From positions 1 through 41,123 of the forward strand of contig JAGHSF010000023.1 of assembly GCA_018065985.1 (NCBI GenBank): 41,123 nt of DNA. The letters run 5' to 3'. Made by a program: the position numbers and the translations under genes. This DNA comes from Candidatus Cryptobacteroides choladohippi (GTDB lineage Bacteria > Bacteroidota > Bacteroidia > Bacteroidales > UBA932). The notes below the pieces were generated by a model. The model was not told the DNA's origin, searched no databases, and saw only the letters and a program-made list of their open reading frames with translations. This document shows, piece by piece, positions 30,834 through 38,155 of this stretch. Numbering within the stretch: the first letter of the stretch is position 1; each line of letters begins with the position of its first letter.

Positions 30834-32492
30834 ATGAGAAAGTTGATATTCGCGATTTCTGCTGTCGCAGCACTCGCCTTCGCATCATGTCAGAAGGTTG
30901 ACGATTTCAAGGATGGCAAAGCCATCGATGCCCCGTATGTTTTCAATTTCATTGTCGCCACCCCTGACGGAGGCGTCACAAAGGCCGTAAAGACAGACTG
31001 GGCTGCGGGAGACAAGATAAATCTGTGGTTTGATGGAGCAGCCGGGGATCCTCAGGTGATCCTTGCCTATGACGGCGCAGCCTGGAATGCAGAGCAGAAA
31101 GACGCGTCTCTTGCTCTTGGTGCTTCAGGCAAGGCCTCCGCTCTGTATGAAGGCCACAATGATCTGAGCAAGCTGGACGGGAATGTTCCCCTTGTGATAT
31201 CATGTGAGCAGTCAGACTATAGCGTTGAAGCTGGCGTTGTATCTGCATGTCTTGAGGCCTGGGATTATGAAACGCCAATCCAGATTGTGGTCCCTGGAAT
31301 CACAGAGAATCATGCCGCATACACCCTCTCGTGTGAAAATCTTTGCGGAGGATCCGCTCTCGAGAAGAACAGCACAGGGGCCTATACCGAGTTCTCTATT
31401 TCCGGCAATGCGGGTGAAGCTGTCACCGGTGTCGGGAATGGTGATGGTGCAGCGTTCTATTTCGTTTCGTCAGATGCCGGCGATGCCCAGCAGTTCACCT
31501 TTACCCTTACTTTCAACGAGAAGGCATATACATATACCAGCAAGGAAACGACCATCTCTGCGGGTGCTGCCAAGCGTGTGAACAAGAAACTCCCTGCCTT
31601 CTCGATCGATGACTCCGGCAATCCTGTCGACGGTTGCTCGTGGAAGGCTGACGAGGATGCTCCACAGACCATATCGTTTACGGTCAACGGAATCACTTTC
31701 AACATGGTAAGGATCCCTGCCGCTACATTCTGGATGGGAAGCCCCATGATCGACTACTACTACGATGAAGATGAGATTCTCCATCAGGTCAAGATATCAA
31801 AGGACTACTATCTTGGCGAGTTCGAGGTAACAAATCAGCTCTATAACTCATTGATTTCAGGTCATAGTTCCAACTGGTCTTATGAACCACAGCAGCCTGT
31901 GACGGATATCTGGAGAGCCGATGCTGAGAGCTTCTGTGCGAAACTGTCTGAGAAGCTCGGTGTGTCCTTCCGTCTCCCGACTGAAGCCGAACTCGAATGG
32001 GCCGCAAGAGGTGGCGACGAGACAGGAGAAAAGTCCCGTCCTTTCCCTCTCAACGCAGTCGGCAAGTTCGACGCCAACATGGCAAACTTCATGGACGGTA
32101 TGTACTATGACGTCAATCAGCTTGGACCGGACTGGTTCGGTTATGTCATGAAGAATCCTTGGGATGAACTCAAGGATATGCAGGTCATGAAAGTCGGCAG
32201 TTATGCTCCCAATGCGTATGGTCTTTATGATATCATAGGAAATGTGGCTGAATACTGCCAGGATTACTATTCTGCCAACTTCTATAAGGAGTGTGCTAAG
32301 CAGGGGCTTGTAGTGGATCCCGTCAACACCACTTATGATGGAATGACTGTAGCCAAGGGCGGCGCGTTCGGCTCTGACCTCAACAGGTGCCGTATCCCTT
32401 ATCACATGCCCATGATGACCGATCCTATCCCGCCGTTCATGATGAACCCGACAAGTGGCGGTGGTATAAGACTCTGCCTTACAGCTGAATAG
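30834..32492 (+). CDS. Lipoprotein with fimbrillin-like N-terminal and FGE/SUMF1-like C-terminal domain
   Basis: The 552-aa protein begins with a lipoprotein signal (MRKLIFAISAVAALAFASC, Cys19). Residues about 30-260 resemble the fimbrillin/Mfa-like beta domain (DAPYVFNFIVATPDGGVTK, TDWAAGDKINLWF, ISAGAAKRVNKKLPAF). Residues about 285-552 form an FGE/SUMF1-type domain (FNMVRIPAATFWMGSP, YLGEFEVTNQLYNSL, FRLPTEAELEWAARGG, YGLYDIIGNVAEYCQD, GGGIRLCL). The catalytic cysteine pair of true formylglycine enzymes is not found in the GGAFGSDLNRCR segment, where only one Cys is present, so a binding or structural role on the cell surface is more likely than sulfatase maturation. Confidence 0.88.
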   Translation: MRKLIFAISAVAALAFASCQKVDDFKDGKAIDAPYVFNFIVATPDGGVTKAVKTDWAAGDKINLWFDGAAGDPQVILAYDGAAWNAEQKDASLALGASGKASALYEGHNDLSKLDGNVPLVISCEQSDYSVEAGVVSACLEAWDYETPIQIVVPGITENHAAYTLSCENLCGGSALEKNSTGAYTEFSISGNAGEAVTGVGNGDGAAFYFVSSDAGDAQQFTFTLTFNEKAYTYTSKETTISAGAAKRVNKKLPAFSIDDSGNPVDGCSWKADEDAPQTISFTVNGITFNMVRIPAATFWMGSPMIDYYYDEDEILHQVKISKDYYLGEFEVTNQLYNSLISGHSSNWSYEPQQPVTDIWRADAESFCAKLSEKLGVSFRLPTEAELEWAARGGDETGEKSRPFPLNAVGKFDANMANFMDGMYYDVNQLGPDWFGYVMKNPWDELKDMQVMKVGSYAPNAYGLYDIIGNVAEYCQDYYSANFYKECAKQGLVVDPVNTTYDGMTVAKGGAFGSDLNRCRIPYHMPMMTDPIPPFMMNPTSGGGIRLCLTAE

Positions 32493-32495
32493 CAA

Positions 32496-32512
32496 CCGGC
32501 TCCGCGAGCCGG
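32496..32512 (+). repeat. GC-rich hairpin after the FGE-like gene
   Basis: A perfect 7-bp stem (CCGGCTC with GAGCCGG, loop CGC) starts 3 nt after the stop. No T-run follows, so by itself it is not a classical terminator; it may protect the mRNA 3' end. Confidence 0.7.
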
Positions 32513-32524
32513 GAATATGAAAGA

Positions 32525-32576
32525 AAACAGGATGACGGGAAGTCGGTCGACTTTGAGTTCATCCTGTTTCTGTTTT
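32525..32576. terminator. Bidirectional terminator between convergent genes
   Basis: A perfect 11-bp stem (32525-32535 with 32559-32569) encloses a second 5-bp hairpin (AAGTC-GGTC-GACTT, 32540-32553). T-rich sequence follows on both strands (TCTGTTTT on plus, TTCTT on minus). It separates the FGE-like lipoprotein gene (plus) from the DUF4783 gene (minus), whose stop codon begins within the T-rich part. Confidence 0.75.
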
Positions 32577-32991
32577 ACCGTCTGTCTATCTTCAGCTGCT
32601 GTATCTTGTAGGAGCTGTCCTGACATATCACGAAGATCGTGACCATGAAGTTCTCGCCCCCTGCATTGAGGTCTCCGATCAGGTATTTCATGTTGGCGCG
32701 ACCTGCAGTATGGGTGATGGTGAAGCCGCGCGGGGTGTGGGAGTCGAAGAATGCCTTCAGAATCTGCCTGGCCTGCAGGCGGCTGGCATCGGCCGACCTT
32801 GAGACTACGGAGAGTTCGAGATTGTCGGCGAACCATGCCGAGAGAGCGTCGGCGTTGCCCTGGGTTAGGTACTTCGAAATCGGTACGAATACGTCATAGC
32901 CGTCTCCGGGAGCGGCTGCCCGGCTGCCGGCAGGCAGCAGCAGTCCGGCCAGAAAGGCGATGATTGCCAATATTTTGAATCTCATTCTCAT
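32575..32991 (-). CDS. DUF4783-family exported protein
   Basis: The 138-aa protein has a signal peptide (MRMRFKILAIIAFLAGLLLPAGS, cleavage near AAA) and a small NTF2-like cone domain. It shows the family features ISKYLTQGNADALSAWF, LQARQILKAFF, HTPRGFTITHTAG and KYLIGDLNAGGENFMVTIF. DUF4783 proteins are Bacteroidetes-specific, of unknown function, and often lie beside rlmH, as here (19 bp away, divergent). ATG 32985 is an alternative start two codons in. It is expected in the periplasm. Confidence 0.85.
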   Translation of the reverse strand: MRMRFKILAIIAFLAGLLLPAGSRAAAPGDGYDVFVPISKYLTQGNADALSAWFADNLELSVVSRSADASRLQARQILKAFFDSHTPRGFTITHTAGRANMKYLIGDLNAGGENFMVTIFVICQDSSYKIQQLKIDRR

Positions 32992-32995
32992 TTGT

Positions 32996-33011
32996 TAACT
33001 TTGCAAATATA
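32996..33011. promoter_or_regulatory. Face-to-face -7 boxes in the 19-bp rlmH/DUF4783 gap
   Basis: TAACTTTG on plus (32996-33003) abuts TATATTTG on minus (complement of 33004-33011). Together they make an almost palindromic 16-mer. The rlmH ATG (33011) is 7 nt after its box and shares a base with the minus box. TTTG at 32974-32977, inside the DUF4783 coding region, is 18 nt upstream of the plus box and may be its -33. Confidence 0.7.
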
Positions 33012-33484
33012 TGAAAATTTCGCTTATCACAGTTGGCAAGACCGACATTGCCTGGGTGCGCCAGGGGCTTGACATGTATGTGTCACGCCTCAAACATTAT
33101 GCCCCTTTCGAGCTTGTGGAGATTCCCGAGCTCAAGAATGTTTCCGCTCTTGCCAGGGACCAGATAAAGATCAGGGAAGGTGCGCTGATCCTGAAGTCGG
33201 TCAAGCCGTCCGACGACCTGATCCTGCTTGACGAGCATGGCAGGGAGTTCCGTTCCATGGAATTCGCCGGCTATCTGGAAGATAAGATGATAAACTCCGG
33301 GCGCGACCTTGTCTTTGTGATAGGCGGTGCCTACGGATTCAGCCCTGACGTGTATTCCAGGGCGAACGGGAAGATATCCTTGTCGAAGATGACCTTCTCT
33401 CATCAGATTGTGAGAACGATTTTTGCAGAGCAGTTGTACCGTGCCTTCACCATAATCAAGGGTGAACCCTACCACCACGAATAG
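33011..33484 (+). CDS. rlmH: 23S rRNA (pseudouridine1915-N3)-methyltransferase RlmH
   Basis: RlmH methylates pseudouridine 1915 in helix 69 of 23S rRNA on the 70S ribosome. The 157-aa protein is full length for this SPOUT family: LLDEHGREFRSMEFAGYL, VFVIGGAYGFSPDVY (SAM knot) and the C-terminal signature MTFSHQIVRTIFAEQLYRAF with IIKGEPYHHE. ATG is the only sensible start and gives a nearly leaderless mRNA. The histidine kinase gene begins 2 nt after the stop, so it is probably co-transcribed. Confidence 0.97.
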   Translation: MKISLITVGKTDIAWVRQGLDMYVSRLKHYAPFELVEIPELKNVSALARDQIKIREGALILKSVKPSDDLILLDEHGREFRSMEFAGYLEDKMINSGRDLVFVIGGAYGFSPDVYSRANGKISLSKMTFSHQIVRTIFAEQLYRAFTIIKGEPYHHE

Positions 33485-33486
33485 AA

Positions 33487-36400
33487 ATGCGCAAGTCCAG
33501 ATTCTTCGATATCCTTTCATCCATGTTCCTGCTCGTCAGTGCGGTGCTGCTTGTGGTAGCGCTCAGCACGAACCGCAGTGCGCTGGATACTGCAGATGCG
33601 GCCCAGAAGCTGCAGCGCAGGCTGGACAGACGCATTGAACTGCTCGACAGGTTCCTGGAGAACGAGACGGTCAAGCTCCCTTCCGATATGGTGGTCTACC
33701 ATTATGAGGGAGACAGCCTGAAGAACTGGAGGGGACAGTTCACGGTGAGCAATGATGACATAGAGGACAAGGTGCTGTTCGAGCGACTCACCAATCCCCG
33801 CCTGTCGTTCAAGTCCCCCCTCACGGACGTCAACGACAGCCTTGGCTTCTACAGCTTCGGTCCCAAATGGTATCTGGCAAAGACGGTCCATCATGAGGAC
33901 GGCCTTGTCATAGCCGGAATAGAGATCATGGATACGGTCGACAACGTCAACGTCAATGGCGTCAATCCCCGTCTGCATCTCTCCAACCGCTTCTCCATCA
34001 GCACCCTTGACCACTCCGGGGGAACGGCGGTCATAGCCGGGGGACGACCTCAGTTCAAGGTGACCTACGATTCCCTGACCAGCCAGCCGGTGGCGGATGC
34101 CGGGCTCGTGTGGCTCGCCTTCTCGCTGCTCCTCGTAGGCCTGGGCATATTCATGTGGAACAAGAGGACCTACAGACGGTTCATCGTTGTGACTCTGGTC
34201 AGCATACTTGCCATGCTCGCCATGTTCCTGTGGGGACACACGGTCCAGGATGACGTTGCCGTCTTCTCTCCGGTCCTGTATGCGGGAGGGCCGTTCTTCA
34301 ACTCTCTCGGCATAATAGTGCTGGCCAATTTCGAGATCCTTATCCTGGTCGGCGCCCTCTTCCTCGTGAGGGGAGACCTCTACCGCAGGGTCACCACTGT
34401 ACGCGGGGCGGTCGTGGGGGTTGCTGCCTGCTTCATGGCCATGGCGCTGGTCCTCGTGTATTCGCATATGGCATTGAGGAGCGTCATCTTCAACTCCAAC
34501 ATCAACCTTGAACTCTACAAGCTCCAGGACCTCAATGTCTGGTCCGCTGTGGTGTATTCGTCGTTCATGGTCATGCTGCTCAGCGTGCCCATGCTGCTTC
34601 AGATGCTGCAGCCGGCCCTGTGCCGCCTGACCGGGCGCCATTTCGATGTGTTCTCTACCGGTGGCAAGGTGGTGATGGCATCTCTGTTTGCCCTGTACTT
34701 CGTGCTGTTCCCGGCAGTCCTGGGCTTCCACAAGGAACACGACAGGGCGGAGGTGTGGTCAAACCGTCTGGCAATCGACCGCGACATCACCCTGGAACTG
34801 CAGCTGAGACGTGCCGAGGCACAGATTGCCGAGGACTCTTTCATAGCCCCTCTGTCGATGCTGGAGGCGGCTGAGACCACGATACGCAACAGAATCGCGG
34901 AGAACTACCTCAGCAGGATAAGCCAGAACTACGACATCAATGTCTATCTTCTCAATTCCCAGACCGATGCCGCCAAGGCAGCCATGGTGAACGAGAAGCT
35001 CCAGGGAGGCGAGCCCATCTTCGAAGACTCCAATTTCATGTTCATCGATACCGGTGCCGGCCACACCCGTTATGAGGGATCCTTCATATTCATGGTGGAA
35101 GGCAGCGGCATGTCGCGCATGCTGGTCGAGGTCGAGCAGACCTCTGTCCGCAGAAAACAGGGATATACATCCATACTCGAGATGACTCCTCCCGGCAGGG
35201 TAAGCGTGCCTCAGGGCTACTCCTATGCGCGATATGATGGAGCCGACCTCAAGGTGTTCAGCGGAAACTACGCATACTCGACGACCCTTGATACCAACCT
35301 GAAGAACAATATCTACAGCGGCCGCATCGAGACTGTGAAGTCCGATGGATATGTGCATTTCATACATGTCGTGGCCGACAACGAGGCCGTGTTCATCAGC
35401 CGCCCTGCCAACCGCATGTTCAGCTATTTCATCGCGTGGCTTGTGCTGGCGCTCGTTGCATATCTGCTTCTGGGGATACCCGCATCAGGAAGCATGGAGA
35501 CCCGGGACATGTTCCAGCGGAACTACTTCAAGACAAGGATCACCTGGATTCTGATGACCTCTCTGATCCTGACTCTTGTCGTCATGGCGCTGGTGAGCGT
35601 GCTGTTCGTCTACAGGCGCAACGAGTCCAATCTGCGCACCATCATGTCGGAAAAGATAAACTCCATACAGTCTCTGGTACAGACCGGCGTGAAGGGCGCT
35701 GTCACGACATACGACCTCGACTCTCCGGACATGATGTATCTGCTGGATCAGGTGAGCATGATCTCGAACGGGGACATCACCATATATACCCCGTCGGGAA
35801 AACTTATCATGTCGACGGCCCAGGAGGTCTTTTCGCGCAGGTTCATGGGTTGCAGGATGAATGAAGAGGCCTTTGATCAGATCATCCATGTGAACAGAAG
35901 GTACTTCGTGCATAAGGAAAGGGTGGGCAGCCACAAGTTCTACTGCATGTATGCGCCGCTGTTCGGCGATACCGGCGAGATAATCGCCATCATCTGCTCT
36001 CCCTATGCCGGCGGCGAGACCTATGAGTTCGAGCGCGACGCCGTGATGCACTCGGTAACCATTCTGGCGCTGTTCATCATCCTTCTCATTCTCGGCCGTT
36101 TCTCCGTCTATACGATTCTTGGCAGATTGTTCAAGCCCCTCAGCGAGATGGGACGCAAGATGGACCGCATGGACCTTGACTCGCTTGAGAAGATTGACTA
36201 CCACAGAGAGGATGAGATATCATCCCTTGTTGACGCATACAACAGGATGGTGACCGAACTGTCGGAAAGTACCCGGAAACTGGCCCAGGCGGAGCGTGAC
36301 AAGGCATGGAGCGGAATGGCCCGCCAGGTTGCGCACGAGATCAAGAACCCGCTTACGCCCATGAAACTGCAGATACAGCGCATCATACGCCTGAAGCAGC

Positions 36401-36963
36401 GCGGCGACGACAGCTGGCAGGAGAAGTTCGACGAGGCCTCCAAGGTACTCCTTGACCATATCGACGTCCTGACCGACACGGCGAACGAGTTCTCCACATT
36501 CGCAAAGCTGTATTCCGAGGAGCATGTGCGCCTCAATCTGGACACCATGCTGCAGGAAGAGATCTCGATGTTCGACAGCAGGGAGGATATCAGCTTCGAT
36601 TACATGGGGCTGAGAGATGCCTTTGCCATGGGCCCCAAGCCTCAGCTGACGCGCGTGTTCGTCAACCTTATCACAAATGCGGTGCAGGCGCTTTCCGAAA
36701 ATGGAGGCGGGCGCATACTCGTGAGCCTTCGCAACTCGGTGACCGACGGGTTCTACGACATTGTGGTGGAGGATGATGGTCCCGGCGTGTCCCCGGAAAA
36801 CGTTGACAAGCTGTTCACCCCGAACTTCACCACAAAGAACAGCGGCTCCGGTCTTGGCCTTGCCATCTCCCGCAGCATTCTCGAGCGCTGCGGCGCCACC
36901 ATCTCCTACAGCAGAAGCTTCTCGCTTGGCGGAGCCTGCTTTACCATAGTCTATCCTAAGTAG
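33487..36963 (+). CDS. Large multi-TM NtrY-like histidine kinase
   Basis: The 1158-aa protein has a first TM (about 10-28), an extracytoplasmic part to about 200, a block of about seven hydrophobic helices (205-425), a second sensor part (430-640), two TMs near 645 and 690, another sensor loop, a TM near 865 and a HAMP-like segment (LFKPLSEMGRKMDRMD). The kinase core follows: H-box RQVAHEIKNPLTP with His950, N-box NLITNAVQAL, G1 EDDGPGVSP and G2 GSGLGLAIS. H-box and layout are NtrY-like, which fits pairing with the NtrC-type regulator at 26999-28147, although the two genes are 5.3 kb apart. Ligand unknown. Confidence 0.93.
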   Translation: MRKSRFFDILSSMFLLVSAVLLVVALSTNRSALDTADAAQKLQRRLDRRIELLDRFLENETVKLPSDMVVYHYEGDSLKNWRGQFTVSNDDIEDKVLFERLTNPRLSFKSPLTDVNDSLGFYSFGPKWYLAKTVHHEDGLVIAGIEIMDTVDNVNVNGVNPRLHLSNRFSISTLDHSGGTAVIAGGRPQFKVTYDSLTSQPVADAGLVWLAFSLLLVGLGIFMWNKRTYRRFIVVTLVSILAMLAMFLWGHTVQDDVAVFSPVLYAGGPFFNSLGIIVLANFEILILVGALFLVRGDLYRRVTTVRGAVVGVAACFMAMALVLVYSHMALRSVIFNSNINLELYKLQDLNVWSAVVYSSFMVMLLSVPMLLQMLQPALCRLTGRHFDVFSTGGKVVMASLFALYFVLFPAVLGFHKEHDRAEVWSNRLAIDRDITLELQLRRAEAQIAEDSFIAPLSMLEAAETTIRNRIAENYLSRISQNYDINVYLLNSQTDAAKAAMVNEKLQGGEPIFEDSNFMFIDTGAGHTRYEGSFIFMVEGSGMSRMLVEVEQTSVRRKQGYTSILEMTPPGRVSVPQGYSYARYDGADLKVFSGNYAYSTTLDTNLKNNIYSGRIETVKSDGYVHFIHVVADNEAVFISRPANRMFSYFIAWLVLALVAYLLLGIPASGSMETRDMFQRNYFKTRITWILMTSLILTLVVMALVSVLFVYRRNESNLRTIMSEKINSIQSLVQTGVKGAVTTYDLDSPDMMYLLDQVSMISNGDITIYTPSGKLIMSTAQEVFSRRFMGCRMNEEAFDQIIHVNRRYFVHKERVGSHKFYCMYAPLFGDTGEIIAIICSPYAGGETYEFERDAVMHSVTILALFIILLILGRFSVYTILGRLFKPLSEMGRKMDRMDLDSLEKIDYHREDEISSLVDAYNRMVTELSESTRKLAQAERDKAWSGMARQVAHEIKNPLTPMKLQIQRIIRLKQRGDDSWQEKFDEASKVLLDHIDVLTDTANEFSTFAKLYSEEHVRLNLDTMLQEEISMFDSREDISFDYMGLRDAFAMGPKPQLTRVFVNLITNAVQALSENGGGRILVSLRNSVTDGFYDIVVEDDGPGVSPENVDKLFTPNFTTKNSGSGLGLAISRSILERCGATISYSRSFSLGGACFTIVYPK

Positions 36964-37227
36964 ATCCCGGAAGAACTTCGCAACCCCGGCTCTCTTGTTC
37001 CATCTGTGAAGCATGCCATACTGGCACTGCTCCGCCTGTATGCATGCCTTTTTGCCAGCAGAACATAGACCGCAACATCTGCCTGTTCGCGCCATGACAC
37101 ATGTGCCAATTGAACGTTGTTACTATTTGATTGATGTTGTTTAAAACTATGTTAATAACTTTTAGTTGTGTTCGTGTTATCCTTCTGCTACGTTTGCATA
37201 TATTTGCATTTGAAAATTATTGCAGCC
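36964..37227. other. Intergenic region after the kinase, with alternative hairpins and a double -7 box
   Basis: Inverted repeats TGCCA-TAC-TGGCA (37014-37026) and CTGGCA (37021-37026) with TGCCAG (37053-37058) are mutually exclusive; no strong T-run follows. A direct repeat GCATGCC occurs at 37011 and 37042. At the 3' end there are two -7 boxes, TACGTTTG (37189-37196, with TTG at 37166-37168, 20 nt upstream) and TATATTTG (37199-37206). They serve the next gene, whose ATG is 21 nt after the second box. Confidence 0.6.
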
Positions 37228-37617
37228 ATGAAAATTCTCAGTGCACAAGATTACAGCCAAAAGCTCAGAGTGTCCATTCAGGCATCCGGGAAGTTGAGTT
37301 TGACCAACGAGACGGTAAGGTGCCTCGGCATCGATGCCTCGAGCAGGGTGGTGTTCGGACAGGACGACGCGGACCCCAAGGTCCTCTACTTCATACTTCC
37401 GGACGACAGAACCCGTCAGGACGCATTCGAGGTGAGAGCATCAGGCAAGTACTTCTACATCCCGACAAAGACGATGTTCGATGCGCTGGGAATAGACTAT
37501 ACAAGTGATGATGCCGCCGTGCTGTTCGATCTGGTCAGAATGGAGAGTATGGACGAGGAGGCTGGCGGCAAGGTGTTTAAAATGAGCAATAGGGAGGTGA
37601 CAGATGATGTAGAATAG
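37228..37617 (+). CDS. 129-aa conserved-looking hypothetical protein
   Basis: I do not recognise a named domain. The protein (MKILSAQDYSQKLRVSIQ...) has no signal peptide or TM. It looks like a small beta-rich cytoplasmic protein with a repeated theme: KLSLTNETVRCLGID and FYIPTKTMFDALGID are similar segments about 70 residues apart, suggesting an internal duplication. The ORF opens earlier (37168), but those codons overlap the -7 boxes, so ATG 37228 is chosen. It has its own promoter and is followed by a structured non-coding stretch, so it may or may not belong functionally with the YD-repeat gene downstream. Confidence 0.7.
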   Translation: MKILSAQDYSQKLRVSIQASGKLSLTNETVRCLGIDASSRVVFGQDDADPKVLYFILPDDRTRQDAFEVRASGKYFYIPTKTMFDALGIDYTSDDAAVLFDLVRMESMDEEAGGKVFKMSNREVTDDVE

Positions 37618-37869
37618 ATTGGCAACAGCGCCAATAAAAATGGAGCTTCCGTTCCGGCAAGAATCAAAAAGCTCCAATGAAGGCGTCATAGACTGGAAAA
37701 TCACAGGGGTTAGTCGTCCCTGTCATTGTGTTATGACTTTCCAAATGTAGGTATTTTTTCTCAAAGGTGTATCCTTTTACCTTCAATTTCTAAAGTCATA
37801 GCAGCACAACTTCAGCGAAAGAAGTCACCGTCAAGGATCCGGACGGGGCTCCTTATGGGATGATTATGG

Positions 37870-37886
37870 GATATCTCGGAGATATC
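37870..37886. promoter_or_regulatory. 17-bp palindrome, operator-like
   Basis: GATATCTC-G-GAGATATC is a perfect palindrome with 8-bp arms, 36 bp before the ATG of the two-TM protein and directly before three 11-bp direct repeats. The size and symmetry suit a dimeric DNA-binding protein, but no regulator is identified. Confidence 0.5.
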
Positions 37887-37916
37887 TTACAAAGAAATTA
37901 CAAATATTTTACAAAG
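37887..37916 (+). repeat. Three TTACAAA direct repeats at 11-bp period
   Basis: TTACAAAG (37887-37894), TTACAAAT (37898-37905) and TTACAAAG (37909-37916) recur at exactly 11-bp spacing, about one helical turn, and end 6 nt before the ATG at 37923. On the other strand each repeat reads A/CTTTGTAA, which contains TTTG. Confidence 0.8.
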
Positions 37917-37922
37917 AATTTT

Positions 37923-38147
37923 ATGGTACAATTCATAAAATCCCTCCTGTCCGCTGAAAGAGGGAGCCTCTCATCGAAGAGGCTATGCGGGTTCATCGGC
38001 TGGCTATGCTGCTCAGCCGTGCTGATCATGTGCACCGTCTGGGACCGCCAGGCCCCCGACATGGTATCCACAGTACTCTATGCATCCACGGCCCTTCTTG
38101 GCCTGGATTCCGTGACAGATATATGGAAAGACAAGACAATAAAATAA
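37923..38147 (+). CDS. Small two-TM membrane protein (holin-like appearance)
   Basis: The 74-aa protein has a short basic N-terminus (MVQFIKSLLSAERGSLSSKR), a first hydrophobic helix (about 22-41), a polar turn (WDRQAPDM), a second helix (about 49-66) and a charged tail (DIWKDKTIK). The shape is like small phage-type membrane proteins of Bacteroidetes with an SSKR segment before TM1, but no other phage gene is near. Earlier in-frame ATGs (37860, 37866) would add about 20 residues and translate through the palindrome and direct repeats, so ATG 37923 is preferred. The YD-repeat gene starts 8 nt after its stop, so co-transcription is likely. Confidence 0.65.
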   Translation: MVQFIKSLLSAERGSLSSKRLCGFIGWLCCSAVLIMCTVWDRQAPDMVSTVLYASTALLGLDSVTDIWKDKTIK

Positions 38148-38155
38148 GTAAAATC

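Larger units (their letters stand above)
37618..37922. other. Structured non-coding region upstream of the two-TM protein gene
   Basis: This 305-bp stretch is AT-richer than its surroundings and dense in inverted repeats: ATTGGC/GCCAAT (37618-37635), TGGAGCTT/AAGCTCCA (37641-37648, 37669-37676), ACAGGG/CCCTGT (37703-37708, 37718-37723), GTCATA/TATGAC (37685-37690, 37732-37737) and TATGACTTT/AAAGTCATA (37732-37740, 37792-37800). GGAAA (37695) could also pair with TTTCC (37738) across the GTCATA stem, a pseudoknot-like topology. From 37791 a short open frame (SHSSTTSAKEVTVKDPDG..) is continuous with the next gene. No convincing TAnnTTTG box is seen. Confidence 0.6.

Noticed and set aside
30834..32492. 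Sulfatase-maturing formylglycine enzyme
   Set aside because: The catalytic cysteine pair is missing, and there is no sulfatase gene in the window.
37014..37058. Intrinsic terminator after the histidine kinase gene
   Set aside because: The stems are only 5-6 bp, the T-run lies inside the arm and not after it, and the pairs are mutually exclusive.
37923..38147. Prophage holin
   Set aside because: Only the general two-TM shape fits; no lysin, capsid, tail or integrase gene is visible nearby.
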